Part shown: positions 44,797 to 56,490 of the stretch, piece after piece
How the letters are laid out: each line of letters starts with the position of its first letter
Position numbering within the stretch: position 1 is the first letter of the stretch
Assembly (NCBI RefSeq): GCF_963676685.1
Contig: NC_092350.1
Location: 6,437,486 to 6,501,485, forward strand
Direction: 5' to 3'
DNA length: 64,000 bases
Source: Mytilus edulis
Taxonomy: Eukaryota > Mollusca > Bivalvia > Mytilida > Mytilidae
Made by a program: the position numbers and the translations under genes
Notes under the pieces: generated by a model
What the model was told of the DNA's origin: nothing
What the model saw: only the letters and a program-made list of their open reading frames with translations
The model's database searches: none

Positions 44797-47509
44797 GATT
44801 CTAATGGGACAAATACGGCATTGTTTTTGATCGAAGCGCTCTAGGTGAAGGCATTATTTGCCGTTCCCATACATAAACGCACTATTAAATTGATGTAAAA
44901 GAACGGAGCAAACTGAATAAATGATATGCTTAAACTATTTACAATAAAATATTAAGATATGTTTGAATGAATCTAAATGACATTTGTACCTATATGTCTT
45001 ATAAGTATACAAACATGGCGTATATAACACATTTAAGCATCATTTGTTCACGTTTTCCTGTTTGTGATGATTTTAGGTTTCACAAGCGTGTATTTTCCCG
45101 TAAAATGCGTATATTCTGACGTCAAAGTTCTAGGACGTCGGGTAGCTCATTCATAATAAAAAAAAGCATATGACGTTGGAGAAGGATCGGAACAGCCCAA
45201 ACAATATATTCATATTTTACCATGGGTGTGTACTTAAAGCGTTTAAAGGACGTCATGTTAGAATTTTCATTAGCATATTATATAATAGCATACCTATTAT
45301 ATGTTAGGAAAAACAACACTGCTTATCACTTTGACTACACACACTTCAGTATTATGAGGGAATAGGATGTTGATCACTTATACGACGATGGTGACGGAAT
45401 ACCTCTTATTAATACAAAACATTTAGTCATGTCACTTCAATAAGACTCCACCAATGTCCTTAATATAAATCTCTTGCATCTTGCAAATGTAGATAACAGA
45501 AGTTTACTGATGTTTAAATTTCATTGCCCAATTAAAAGGACGACGCAATGTTACGAATTATATCTTATAAAGGAAACTCTCAAAGGAGCGAGACTGATTG
45601 CATTGAAATTGGTAAGTGTACGCAATATGTCATGGAAATCCACTCTGAGATTTTATAAACAACAAACACGCACACATATACACAATAATCAATAAACACA
45701 ACTAATAATAAAAGCAAAAAGGACATAACATAACATATATAAATTGTGTGCACAGTTAGGAGAAACTGAACTAAGTTTAAAAAATAAACATAACATGCAT
45801 GCACAAGCTCTCAGCTACAACTTGTAAGTTACACTTTAATACAAACTTACATCAGCAGCATAAAACGTTTAAAGCAAAGTAAACACTATTTAAAAAAACA
45901 TAGATATTGAGTAGAAGTGTATTCAGTATTAAAACTATATTTCAACTCTTAAATATAAAATAAAAATATTTATTATGTTTATTAGACTTATAATTTGGTA
46001 CAAGAAGAAGAAAGATATAACAGCATAGTTAACAGAAAAGAATAAATATACCAAAACTGTCCATAATACACCGTTTTGTTCAATTTTGTCAACATAGACA
46101 ATCGAAAATTAAATTTTCGACACAATAACACCCGTAACACAACATGATCGCAACGTAGAGTGAAAGGAAACGAGCAACTTTCATGCTTATTGGGACCCCT
46201 ATATATTTACGAGTTTGCGAAAAGACGATATATTTACACCATCATATATGCAAGCGCTTAGTTTGTTTGAAACCGAGTTCGCATAATGTTACACATATGT
46301 TGAATTAAAGAAAATGAGAACAACAAAGAAATAAATCTCTAGTACTGTTGGTAATACTTTTAGAAAATATAGTCAAGTCTTAAAAATGTAAATAGAAATA
46401 CTTCTAGAGGGATGTTTCTAATGAGCATGGTTACCTTTGAACATATCGATTGAGATAAAGGAATAAATTGTTTTATTAAGTTGATCCTGACAACCACAAT
46501 TATTCATATGTTAATTATGTTCCTGTTGATCACAAAAAATTGTAAGTACGACAAAAATACCTTTAAATCGCCCGTTGGGGTTTGGATTAGGTGTTAAAAC
46601 ACGTTAATTGTATCTGTCATTTCCGCGTTCGTGTGAACATTTAAACATTTGAGTTGAATCATATCTTCTTTCCGTGCCTGGTTTGGATTTGTTAAAGGCT
46701 TATTCGATTCCCTTGTCTTAGTATCTGTAGGGAAATAATTAGTGTAGTTTCTTTCTTATCATTTTGTCAAGTTCATTAAAAATATAAGTTATGCAGCCTT
46801 TATCTTCTGCTTTAGAGGCATTACAAATTTGTTAGATTTTTTCATTTCTCAAAAAAGCTATACGTTATATACGCATTGTACTTGTTTCGCAAAAAAAAAA
46901 GAAGAAAAACGTGACCATCCTTATACAGATCAAATCAATCACTAATAAAAATGAATTGATGAAATAATAATTCGTTTCTTAGCAGCCAATTTGGTTCACA
47001 TTTGACAAAATAAGCAAATATATACCGCTGATGAATTATTTTTTTGCAAATAAATAATTCGACCCCATTAACTTCGTATTCATTTGACCTTCAATTTAAT
47101 CCATTAGATAGAAAAAAGAGCATGCATACGTCTTGTTCACCCATTAAAAGGAAAAGAATGTCAACATTGAAAATGAAATTAAGGTGAACAATGTCGTTGG
47201 CCGATTCGATACACAAAAAAAATCATTCTCAGACAAGTACAATGTTAATAAATTTAGTTTTTAACATTAAATCAAACAGACATATGTTTATTGTTATATC
47301 ATGTTATAACCATCCCATCGGCAGTAATCCGAGGTATTCTCAAAAGTTAATTTGATGGCATCCCGACTAAAATACACACGAAATTCTGATATACATTATC
47401 GTTCAAATGCATTGTTAACTGTTTATTTCAAACTTTTTATAATTTGGAAACACATTTCAGTATGTTATAAATCAAATATGAGACTTTGAGTCAAATCGGG
47501 GAACATTAA
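44797..47509. other. No gene seen
   Basis: Long AT-rich stretch. The open frame 45474-45695 passes a GTAAGT donor-like site at 45612 but has no domain and no partner exon I can identify. No repeat boundaries recognised. Confidence 0.4.
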
Positions 47510-47865
47510 TTTGACAGCTAGTACCCCTTGAAGTACTGACATTAGCCAATTACATGCATTTGACACACACATGATTTGTTTCAAATATATGTTGCACTTG
47601 AATGGGACAGCACATGTCAAAAGGGGGTAAATAAGTTGTTACTTTATGATAAAACAATTATGAAAAAAGATTTTTTATTACACCGTTAGAGAACCTTGAT
47701 TACGATAGTTGTACCAACAAAGAACCAGGTTGTGATTAATATAAACTATGTTGATAATAAAAATTTGCCTAATTAATTCCATGGTATATTGAATGGTTCA
47801 TACTATTATGTTTGAAATAAACAAATGAAATGCCTTCATCATACAAAATATCAGTGTCAATAGCC
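47510..47865. repeat. Right arm of inverted duplication, innermost block (matches 20740-21110)
   Basis: GCATTTGACACACACATGA, CAACAAAGAACCAGGTTGTG, TTGATAATAAAAATT and CATACAAAATATCAGTGTC match the left arm in reverse complement. Confidence 0.88.
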
Positions 47866-48769
47866 TCAATTTTCAAATTAATATATGAAGTAATATATAA
47901 TCTAGAAAGTACAGCACAATTTGCCTTGAAGCCTTAATATTACATTTCCATACTAGGCAATTTAAGGTAAAGAGTCGTATTGAACAGTAACACCGTCGAG
48001 ATATAGCATTACACATTATCTTGTCTAGACTTCATTGCTAAAGCAGTTAATAAAATCAATCCCAGTTTCTGTTGCAAAAATGCACTTCAGCAAGCTTTCT
48101 ACATTTACAGACAAAAGATACATTTATAAACTCATCAAATAATTCATGTTTAAAATCTTGTACGCCAGGCGTCCATTTTGTCTTAAACAAAATGCATCAG
48201 TGACTGTAGAATCGAACAATTTAAAACGACTAAAAGTATAAAATCAAATCTGTTTTGACACGAACATATATACGACCAAGGAATCCTTGGCGATATTAGT
48301 TACATCTTAGTTAAAATTACACTTTTTCCTCTTTATAGTTACTTGAACAGTCTATAACTTTGTTGACATGTTTATTTGTGTTTAAAGTCATTATGTTATA
48401 ACACCAAGTCGACTGCTGTCCCTCTATTTTGACAATTTTAAAAGTATCAAATTGAGAAATGAATGGGGAATGTGTCAAAGCGACAACAACCCGACCATAG
48501 AGCGGACAACAGCCGAAGATGTCTGTTTGTTTTGTTCACACACTGTTGTTGGATATAAACCAGGTTTGATCCGCCATATGCAACATAAGGAAATACCAGT
48601 GAAGAATATGACTGTCGTTTTCCATTCATTTGATGTGTGTGAGCTTTTAATTTTGCCATTTTATAAAGGACTTTCTGATGTGAATTTTCATTGGAGTTCC
48701 GTATGTTTGTTATACTACTTTTGTCTGCTGGTCTATGCTGGTTGCAAGTTTTTCTCCTTTTTATATTAA
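47866..48769. repeat. Cluster of repeat fragments in the right arm
   Basis: 48155-48260: ACGCGCGTC-family fragment (GTACGCCAGGCGTCCATTTT, CATCAGTGACTG). 48430-48510: family I tail end, reverse strand (GAATGGGGAATGTGTCAAAG, CAACAACCCGACCATA). 48597-48710: CCGAGGAAAATTCAAAA-family fragment, reverse strand (ATATGACTGTCGTTTTCC, CATTTGATGTGTGTGAGC). The open frames at 48447-48818 are shadows of these repeats. Left-arm homology is interrupted here. Confidence 0.65.
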
Positions 48770-49390
48770 CATTCTCCATGGTCTTGTCATATGAGCAGTT
48801 TAGATTGATTTTCAACACCTTTTTTTCTTCTTTTACGTGACGAATTTAGTATGTCTTACGAAAGCTTTTTCCCTCTTGTTAACATAAACAGTAAAGAATG
48901 TCTTGTTGCATCTTGTGTTTTTCTTTTCATGTGAACATTTTTAAAGAAATACTGATGATCTTATGACAGGCTGTGTACTTTCCTTCACATGAAAGATCTA
49001 GATTGTCTTATCGCAACCTATTTTCTTTTTCATCGTGAACAGTCTAGACTGTATTGTGGTAGCTTGTTTCCCATTTTCCTGTCAACATTATAAATTGTTT
49101 TGTGGCTACTGGTTTTCTCCTTTTCATTTAAAAGTTCAGATTGACTTGTCTTGGCTTGTTTTTTCCAATTTTTCCTTGGAGAGTCGTGGTTCTTTTTTTG
49201 ATTGTTTTTGGTCATTTTTACATGAACAGTCTATATAGCTTCTTTTTTTCTTTCCATGTACACAGTCTGGAATGTCTAAGTGCAGCTTGGTTTCACTTAA
49301 ATAGTCTAGTTTATGTTCCAGTAGCTTGTTTAATACTTTTCTCCGTGAACAGTCGAGATTCTCATTTTGCAAATTGATTTCTCCTTTTAT
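48770..49390. repeat. Degenerate minisatellite, about 55-60-bp unit, near ten copies
   Basis: Units share a CATGTGAACAGTCTAGATTGT-like core, then CTTGTTGCAGCTTG and a T-rich CTTTTC stretch. Examples begin near 48905, 48975, 49030, 49085, 49140, 49220, 49262 and 49335. The pyrimidine bias keeps frames open on both strands, producing spurious open frames up to 134 codons. It is absent from the left arm. Confidence 0.65.
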
Positions 49391-50179
49391 GAGAGAAAGG
49401 AAAACGATAGCGATAATTTGAGACACTCTTTTGTAGCTCCTGCTGTATTGAGATAACTTTAAACTTTCTTGTTTAGCTATAGAGATGAAATAGCTAAATT
49501 CATTAAAGTAACTTGACCATGAATTTGCCATAAATTGCATAATAATTGTTTACATAATGATTGCATAACAAAAATAGTGCATTCATTTAGAATATCGTTT
49601 ATCTATCTATATATACATCATTTATTAATCTAACTGCAGTTCTAAGAAAGTAACAGCATTTTAGAAGTTAGAGATTGGATGTAAAATATCTTTGTATTGT
49701 GCTACCTCAATTCCACAAATGACAATACTGTATCAGAGTATCAGGTCTTCTTGTTTTTATAACTGTATGACATCTTTTAGACATCTAACTTATGTTATAT
49801 ACAGGACTGGCCGAAATATAATATATACACATGGATTGCCTTTAAAGAAAATATTGATTATTAATTTCAGACGTCAATATTATTGCGAACTTTACAGACA
49901 GCATTTCTTAAATAATGCATTTCATGTGGTGAGAATTTTCTGAATAGAATGCCACTTTTCACAGTTAATACAAGAGGTCTTTCTTCAAAGGTGTTTCTCA
50001 GTGTAAAAATTAAGCAGCTTATCTTGTTTTAATATCCTCGGTAGTGAAAGCTACTTTTGCTAAGCGATATTATAACGCATAATTCATATATTGAAACGTC
50101 GGAACAACACATATATAAAAAAGGTATGGTTCTGTCTGAGATTTAATTTGAATTTTATGTTATATATGCACGTTGTAAA
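49391..50179. other. No gene seen
   Basis: AT-rich. The open frame 49692-49943 has no domain. It belongs by position to the right arm, but I could not align it with the left arm. Confidence 0.4.
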
Positions 50180-50530
50180 TGAATAGTACTGTAGTACTGT
50201 ACGAATACAGCAGTGTTATAGTTAAACGAATTTTGTTTTTTTTCTATACAGAACGAAATCCTTAAGCGATGGTTTTTATCTTTAATAATCAAGAAGCTGA
50301 ATATTTTATTTTACTCTATCAGTTGATAAAGATTAAATCGGCACTATCTACAAGTTAAAAACAAAGATAAAACCTTTTTAATTTTGAGTTTATCTTAGGC
50401 ATCACAGAAAGCTTGCAGACATCGTGATAAAGTTTTGAAGAACTCATCAGACGATCTGACAACGATGATTGTATAAGAGAATAAAAAATTAAAGTTTATT
50501 TGATACGTTGATTATATGTCTCAATTTGTT
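50180..50530. repeat. Right arm of inverted duplication with empty Tc1 site (matches 18780-18981 and 20246-20420)
   Basis: Continuous sequence that matches both flanks of the left-arm Tc1 element. The site corresponds to about 50329-50330, within ATCAGTTGATAAAGATTAA. Matches outward include CTCATCAGACGATCTGACAAC on one side and AGTACTATTCATTTACAA on the other (reverse orientation). Confidence 0.92.
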
Positions 50531-51054
50531 TGTTTGTATAAATTCGACATAGATGTTTACCAAGCTATTCCTGGGCAAAGTCACAGGTGTCTTAAACGTA
50601 TGTGATTTCAATCATGATAATTGTACATGAAAAAACAATAATAACAACATATTTAAGATTTGCTTAACCCAACTCTTAAAGTCTGATTGTTACATTGGCA
50701 TAGTTCTCATTAAGGACAAACGAAAAAATGCTCAATCATTTATCTGGAAATTCAACATTTAAAAAAAAATGTTTTACATGTACTGATACAACTCACCCAG
50801 TTGTCATGACAATACCACGTATACATGTGCAGTCATCTGCAATATTGAATTATAACAGAACTATATTGCAAACTCCTATGCATGCATTTCTGTTTTCTGG
50901 GTTTTTTGTTTTTTTTGCTTCTTCAGTTGTCACTTTGTACTGCGTTTATATCGATAATCAATTTATTTCATATATGCAATATTATAAGGATAATGATATG
51001 GGTTTGATTTGCAAACAACTGTAAATCATGTTCCTACATTTCCCAAACAAGATA
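50531..51054. other. No gene recognised; one 98-codon open frame
   Basis: The frame 50728-51024 on the plus strand contains a hydrophobic stretch (FLFSGFFVFFASSVVTLYCV) that could be a membrane segment. There is no conservation in the left arm, no repeat match and no splice evidence. I judge it most likely chance. Confidence 0.3.
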
Positions 51055-51370
51055 TCTAGAAAGTAGTTTCGGTAGTCTTTTCATGTTTGAACTAATAATA
51101 AAATATATATTGCTGTGGAATATTTGTTACGTCTACTTAATCCAAAAGGAAATACAGAAATGATTTAGTCAGAAGGTTTATTTTAGGGTTGGTTTACATG
51201 GTTATGAAATTTATAAATGCAAGTCGGAGTAATCATATACTGATCCTGTATCGACAATAAGTTGAAAAGGTATAACAAAAATACCAAACTCAAATGTTAA
51301 TTCAAAACAATCAAATACTTACAATCAATTATACAAGTTAAAAACAATTGCAGTGGTCTGACTACATGTA
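51055..51370. repeat. Right arm of inverted duplication (matches 17525-17830)
   Basis: Reverse complement of the left arm, uninterrupted where the left arm has the family II tail at 17320-17524. Confidence 0.9.
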
Positions 51371-51429
51371 CGTTTCGTTTTTCTTGTTTCTGATTTTAAA
51401 ACATTTCAGGTTCATCTGCATTATCGTTA

Positions 51430-51905
51430 GTTAACACAAATTAAAAAATAGGGAGACAGAAATTTATATTGGCTGATACAATTATAACAAACACAGAAAG
51501 AAGAACAGAGTGTTGTCATTAACATGTAAGCAAGGTTATGGGATTTGTATTCTTAACGATATTGTTGTATAATGTAAGTTATTCAAATCAGAAAGATCAG
51601 AATAAATGCTAACGAACAGTTTACAAATTTTTATTTGGATTGGCTGGCGTAATCAGAACAAACACAGAAAGAAGAACAGAGTGTTGTCATTATCCTTAAC
51701 GTGTGAGCAAGGTTATGTATTTGGTGTTTTAACGATATTGTTGTATAATGTAAAGTATTCTAATGATAAAGATCAGTATAAGTGCTAACTTCCAAATAAT
51801 TTATTGATATTAATGAACACAGCTGAAGAGAAATTAATGCTTGATTAATTAAGTACTTTTAACCAGTGAATCTAAAAAGTTGTCGGAGCAATGAAGAACA
51901 TTTAT
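51430..51905. repeat. Right arm of inverted duplication with internal tandem duplication (matches 16915-17290)
   Basis: Units 51471-51612 and 51641-51788 both start TGGCTG and share AACACAGAAAGAAGAACAGA, TTGTCATTA, AACGATATTGTTGTATAATG and AAAGATCAG, ending TGCTAAC. The offset is 170 bp. The left arm has one unit only. Confidence 0.88.
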
Positions 51906-52805
51906 AAAGAAATATGCTACGAATTTGAACCCTTCACAAACCATTTTTTAATAACTCTCAAAATAATGATGATACCCAAACATTATAGAAGATATATGTT
52001 TACCAAAAAAATACAGGAAAATCAGTAACATCCATTACCTGACACTGAATACGGTAGAGGGAATTTCATAACACAGTCAAACTCAAAGTATTATTATACA
52101 ATATTATACCGTAGCATACATCGTTTGTATTAACTGAACGTAAATTCAGCAAAATAAGTCAATGTTATATCTAACAATGTTTACATTTACGTTCTGAACG
52201 CAAGCTCAAATATTAATAAACAATAGCAGACAGTATCTTTCAATTCTTGCATTTAATGAACGCTAACTCAATGCTTTTAACATGCTGCTATCAAACGCTT
52301 CAGTACTGTACTGTACTTCAAGATCGATTGCTATATTTCATATCGGATGATAAATAGAAACGTTTAAAAAAATGTAAATGTGAATCCCCAAACTAACTCT
52401 GTAGTATTTCAATGGAAAAACATCACAGAAACGATTCAGTATTATATCACTCGATAGATAAATGAATTATTCTTTATAACAAAAACAATTAACGTTATTG
52501 ACCAACAATCAGTTATGCCAAAAAAATATATAACCTAAAAGGTAACTTGGGTTACAGAAATGTGTTTATTCTTTTGGTCTTCAAACGGTAAAATAAAACC
52601 TTTCCACTCATCTTCCGATGAGTATAATTTGCCTGCACCAAATATCATCACGAACGAAGACAGTTCAGGTTTTTGTTTTTGTTTTAAATGACACTCAATA
52701 AATTTAATGTTTCCAAAGCGCTATTGAATTTAGTTTTGTCATGCACGTTCAGTGCCAAAATATTGATAGCTAAGAATGTATAAGCCAAATGTCGATATGT
52801 TAATG
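51906..52805. repeat. Right arm of inverted duplication, sparse anchors; no gene
   Basis: Anchors 52165-52225, 52610-52650 and 52740-52805 match 15935-15995, 14015-14050 and 13845-13910 in reverse complement. Between them similarity is too weak to follow by eye. Confidence 0.7.
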
Positions 52806-53085
52806 GCCTATTTATAACATCGGACTACTAACATAAAGGTTCCTGGGATTGAAATAAATAAATGGCTGACCCGTGTTAATAAACAATAAATGGCTGACCC
52901 GCGTTAAGAGAGGGTCATATTTCTTGCACGTAAAATACACCCTTGTAGATTCCTAAAAAGAGCAGGCTAATGCCGCTACAAGGCAGCACTCGCACCAACA
53001 AAGTGGAAAGGGATTAATATAAGTGGCAACACTTGTTTCCCAATCCAGTATAAATAAATATGTTGAAACTAATGGACTATTTGTA
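52806..53085 (+). mobile_element. tRNA-derived SINE, copy 2, rearranged
   Basis: Same family as 38710-39045: CATCGGACTACTAAC and GGTTCCTGG in the head, then GCTGACCCG, TGTAGATTCC, AATGCCGCTACAAGGCAGCA, AAAGTGGAAAGGGATTAAT and AGTATAAATAAATA at the end. The head lacks the B box and about 120 bp after it, and AATAAATGGCTGACCCG is present twice in tandem. It lies in the right arm and is absent from the left arm. Confidence 0.78.
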
Positions 53086-53434
53086 CTAATTTGTTTTTGT
53101 ATTATATTTATTTCAGCATTGTGAGTACTTATTTTTCTTAGTGAAGTCATGCCTTTGTATATGTTCCGGACCATATGAGTATTTGGAGCATACGCGTATG
53201 GTCATGACCATATGGATGATTGACACGTTTATTTTAAATACTTTTTAAAAATCTCCATTGACGTCTCTAAAAGGGTCATTTGAGCATATTTAATTAATGA
53301 AAAAAGATTAACTACATAACAATAAGCAGTTTCACACAGTTTTCTCACTATTTCTATATACAATAAGAAGATGTCAAAATCAAATGCACATATTGTAAAA
53401 GGAAGTGTTGTTACTTTACGCATACCGGTGGCTG

Positions 53435-54830
53435 ACACGCTTTTCTAGATTTACATTGATCATGACCAGGGCATTCTAACCTAGAACATTAATAGTCAAG
53501 GATGCATGATAATCGAATACTTCAGGGTGCTTAATAGAATGAGAGATCATCATAAGGGCATTTAATGTTTTTCATTATCATCAATTGAAGTTTTTTGACA
53601 TTGTCACATTTTTTGAATGGTATGAGAAAACTTTTTCTCCTCACTCAAAAATTTGTTCTCGGCAAATGATTGGTCGAAACATAATTATGATGTAAAATTT
53701 TCTTGTTTTTTTTTTTTACATTTTCCCTTTTGGGAAGTCATGAAAAAGGTGACCATGTCTGATGACGTCACATATAAAGAACACAACTTTTCGCAAATCT
53801 TTAGAGAAAAAGATTCCACATCTGATATCTAATGAAACTGATAAAAACATTTTTTTCATTTAAACATTTCCATTGACATGTCAAAACTGTTAAGAGGGTT
53901 TAATAAGATGATATTGGAAATATTTATAAGCTTTGTCTAGACATCATTATCAAATGCATTATTTCTGTTCTAGAATGCGGCTATCTTCAGTTTTTGTATA
54001 CAATCTTTATCAAGTACTAGTATGTGTTAAATTGTAAGAGAGGGGCGAACGATACCAGAGGGACAAGTTAATGTTCTAAACTGCTTAATTTTATCAAAAA
54101 TGTGTATATTTTCCTGCGTTTAATTATTCCAATGTTCGTTACTCTGTCTCTCTATCTCAAACATAAAACAAAAATTATAAAATATCTCATTTGATAAAAC
54201 TCACCGAATAATTACCCTGGCCTAAATCTGGATCCTATCTTACGAATTTTATTGCATGAACAAGGTATTCCTACTTACAAACATTGCCTGTATCTGAAAC
54301 ATTATCGGTATATATTTAGTACATAATTCACTGAAATAAGTAATACTCTAATAGTTATTTTTTTCGTTTATCTTTAGTTTAAATAGTGTAATTACGGTAT
54401 TTCACAGGCGTTTCAATCTTCAAATATATCAAAATAGCTTGCAAAGTTCAAAAACATATTGCCGTCACAAGATCGTGATACAAAGATATTGATTTATAGC
54501 ATAATTTATATTAGATCAGGATATCTCATATTCAAAAATTTAATATCTGATTTTCAGCTGACCTTTTCAAGGTTTTCGTTTTTGCGACAATGGTCTGATT
54601 GTTATAAATAGAAGTTATTTTACTTTAAACAACCGTTACAACCTATTCTGAACTAAAATATGTGTATTAGGAATAAACGTATAAGTTTATATTTCAAAAC
54701 CAACAACATTGCTGAAAGGGTTCATTATTTTTGTTGTTAACCATACACTAACTAAAGTAACACTAAACCATCGAGAAACTTATTTGAAATCTTACATCTA
54801 CATTACCGTTTATAAATATTGCTATCTTTA
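53435..54830. repeat. Right arm of inverted duplication, long block (matches 10680-13600)
   Basis: Corresponds in order to 13545-13600, 12830-13190, 11650-11720 and 10680-11205 on the reverse strand. It lacks the Helentron-like element, the CACCAT-rich element and the hAT-type MITE. It holds a 30-bp family II tail scrap at 54037-54066 (GGGGCGAACGATACCAGAGG). 53740-53830 is outside the colinear order and matches 3600-3685 in reverse complement. Confidence 0.85.
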
Positions 54831-55109
54831 GCTGTGCTTTCGTGCTAATGTCTGTAATATTGCCTTATGAATATCGATTTTTATAACAGACAAGTATCAA
54901 CATTCACTATAAATGCTAAAAACTGAAGAAGAATACGATAACATTGACAGAAATAATGCATTACTCAATATTGAGAAGCTCAACGTATCCTACAAACTAC
55001 AAGTTCAAATATTTCACTAACCACTAAAAAAATACACAAGTACTTTATTATAATACTATCTCACTGTTGAAGAGCTTTTTTCTAAAAAGACAAGCATAAA
55101 ATACTTTAT

Positions 55110-56100
55110 AAATCTCACTCCCTCTAGACTCTTGGCACAGAGATAGTCGTTAAATGTCAAAATGTTTTAGATCTTACAACTGTGTTCACATTCAAAAAGA
55201 AAAATCGAGAGTGAATACTAAAAGGATAGAGTAATAAAGATGACATTTTTATCAAATACAAGATAAACACACTTTATCGTATAAGCTGTTATAAAACAAT
55301 GAACTGTGGGGATACTTTGTCACTGAGAGGTGAGTGCTACACGTTATAAAAAGTGCAACACATCACAAAAGAGTTGCTTACAGTTCATATTTTTCCTGTA
55401 TTCACATATAGGAAAAAGAATGTCGTTATTGGTTAAAACATATGTTATAAGTAAACATAATTAGAAATAGTTTTATTGGAATATTTTCAAGATAATCTAA
55501 AATGTCAAAAGGTTGCATTTTTGGATCATGTTAATAAAAATATATGTACCCATTTAAAAACTCATCAAAGTAATTTCAGTAATGTTTAGTAATCGTTGTC
55601 ACAAATAGAAAATACAGCTCAGAAGATTGTGTTACAATTCAATGAATACCAATAAGATGAAACAATATCTACTGATTACAAATCATTAAAATTATTCTGA
55701 TATCATCTGTTATCATACAGTTTGTCTCTATTGTCGTCAATCTTTTTCCTCAATTTTGTGTTTTGTCAATCCTCACATTCAGACATTTACCATCAAATTA
55801 TTTCACAAGAGATGATGGAACAATTAGCTTGGGTTTGATGAAAAAAGCATAAGAATGTTTCATGTTGTTTATTTCTATAACATTTGCATACTATCTGATT
55901 GCAATCAAGATAGTCCAACAGTCCGTTCTTTATATAATCCTAATTTAATTGTTGTAGATTATTATCTGAAAACTTTGTCATAACATGCTATATCGATTTA
56001 CATTACGAAATTTTTGATTGAAATAGCTTTCCAAAGCGTTTCCTATTCAGGTAAGTATTGAAGATTATAACATTAGCCTGAAACGAGTTCAATATACATT
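55110..56100. repeat. Right arm of inverted duplication, outer block (matches 3715-4720)
   Basis: Shares with the reverse strand of 3715-4720: ACACACTTTATCGTATAAGC, TTCATTGAATTG-type runs, GAAAATACAGCTCAGAAGAT, ATTGCAATCAAGATAGT and TCCTAATTTAATTGTTGTAG. The stretch 54830-55110 corresponds to the place where the left arm carries about 5 kb of later insertions. Confidence 0.87.
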
Positions 56101-56299
56101 AGAATTAATAGCCTTTATCCGTGATACATCTATAAAAGATATTGGTAATTGTAAAAGTTTACATAGTATAACATGTTTTGGGTGTTGGCCGAAATAATTA
56201 TTTTGACCTATCGAGTGATTATTTTCTTGGGATTTGGAATTTATATTTATAAATAAGGAGATGCGGTAATGTCTCCAATAATAACAATATACCAGATTA

Positions 56300-56490
56300 C
56301 AAAAATGAAAGTCACAAAAATATTGAACTCAGAGGAAAATTCAAGAATGAAAGTCCGTAATCAAATAGAACAATCAAAAGCTCAACCACATCAAACGTAT
56401 GGATAACAATTTTCATATTCCTGATCTAGTACAGCCATTTTCTTATGTAGAAAATGGTGCATTATACCTGGTTTTGAAAATAGCAAAACC
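56300..56490 (+). repeat. CCGAGGAAAATTCAAAA-family repeat, longest copy
   Basis: TTGAACTCAGAGGAAAATTC, GAAAGTCCGTAATCAAAT, AAAGCTCAACCACATCAAAC, GGATAACAATTTTCATATTC and CCTGATCTAGTACAG in order. Confidence 0.75.

Noticed and set aside
45474..45695. Possible exon ending at a GTAAGT donor (45612)
   Set aside because: No acceptor, partner exon or domain could be identified, and isolated GTAAGT sites are expected by chance.
48447..49540. Several overlapping open frames of 105-134 codons on both strands
   Set aside because: They follow dispersed repeats and a degenerate pyrimidine-rich minisatellite, and no domain or splice site supports them.
50728..51024. A 98-codon open frame with a hydrophobic segment
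   Set aside because: No conservation in the paralogous left arm and no family recognised. Hydrophobic stretches are common in chance AT-rich frames.
3715..56100. Misassembly of two haplotypes in opposite orientation as the cause of the inverted arms
   Set aside because: The arms differ by many substitutions and indels, far beyond allelic differences, and each has its own transposon history.
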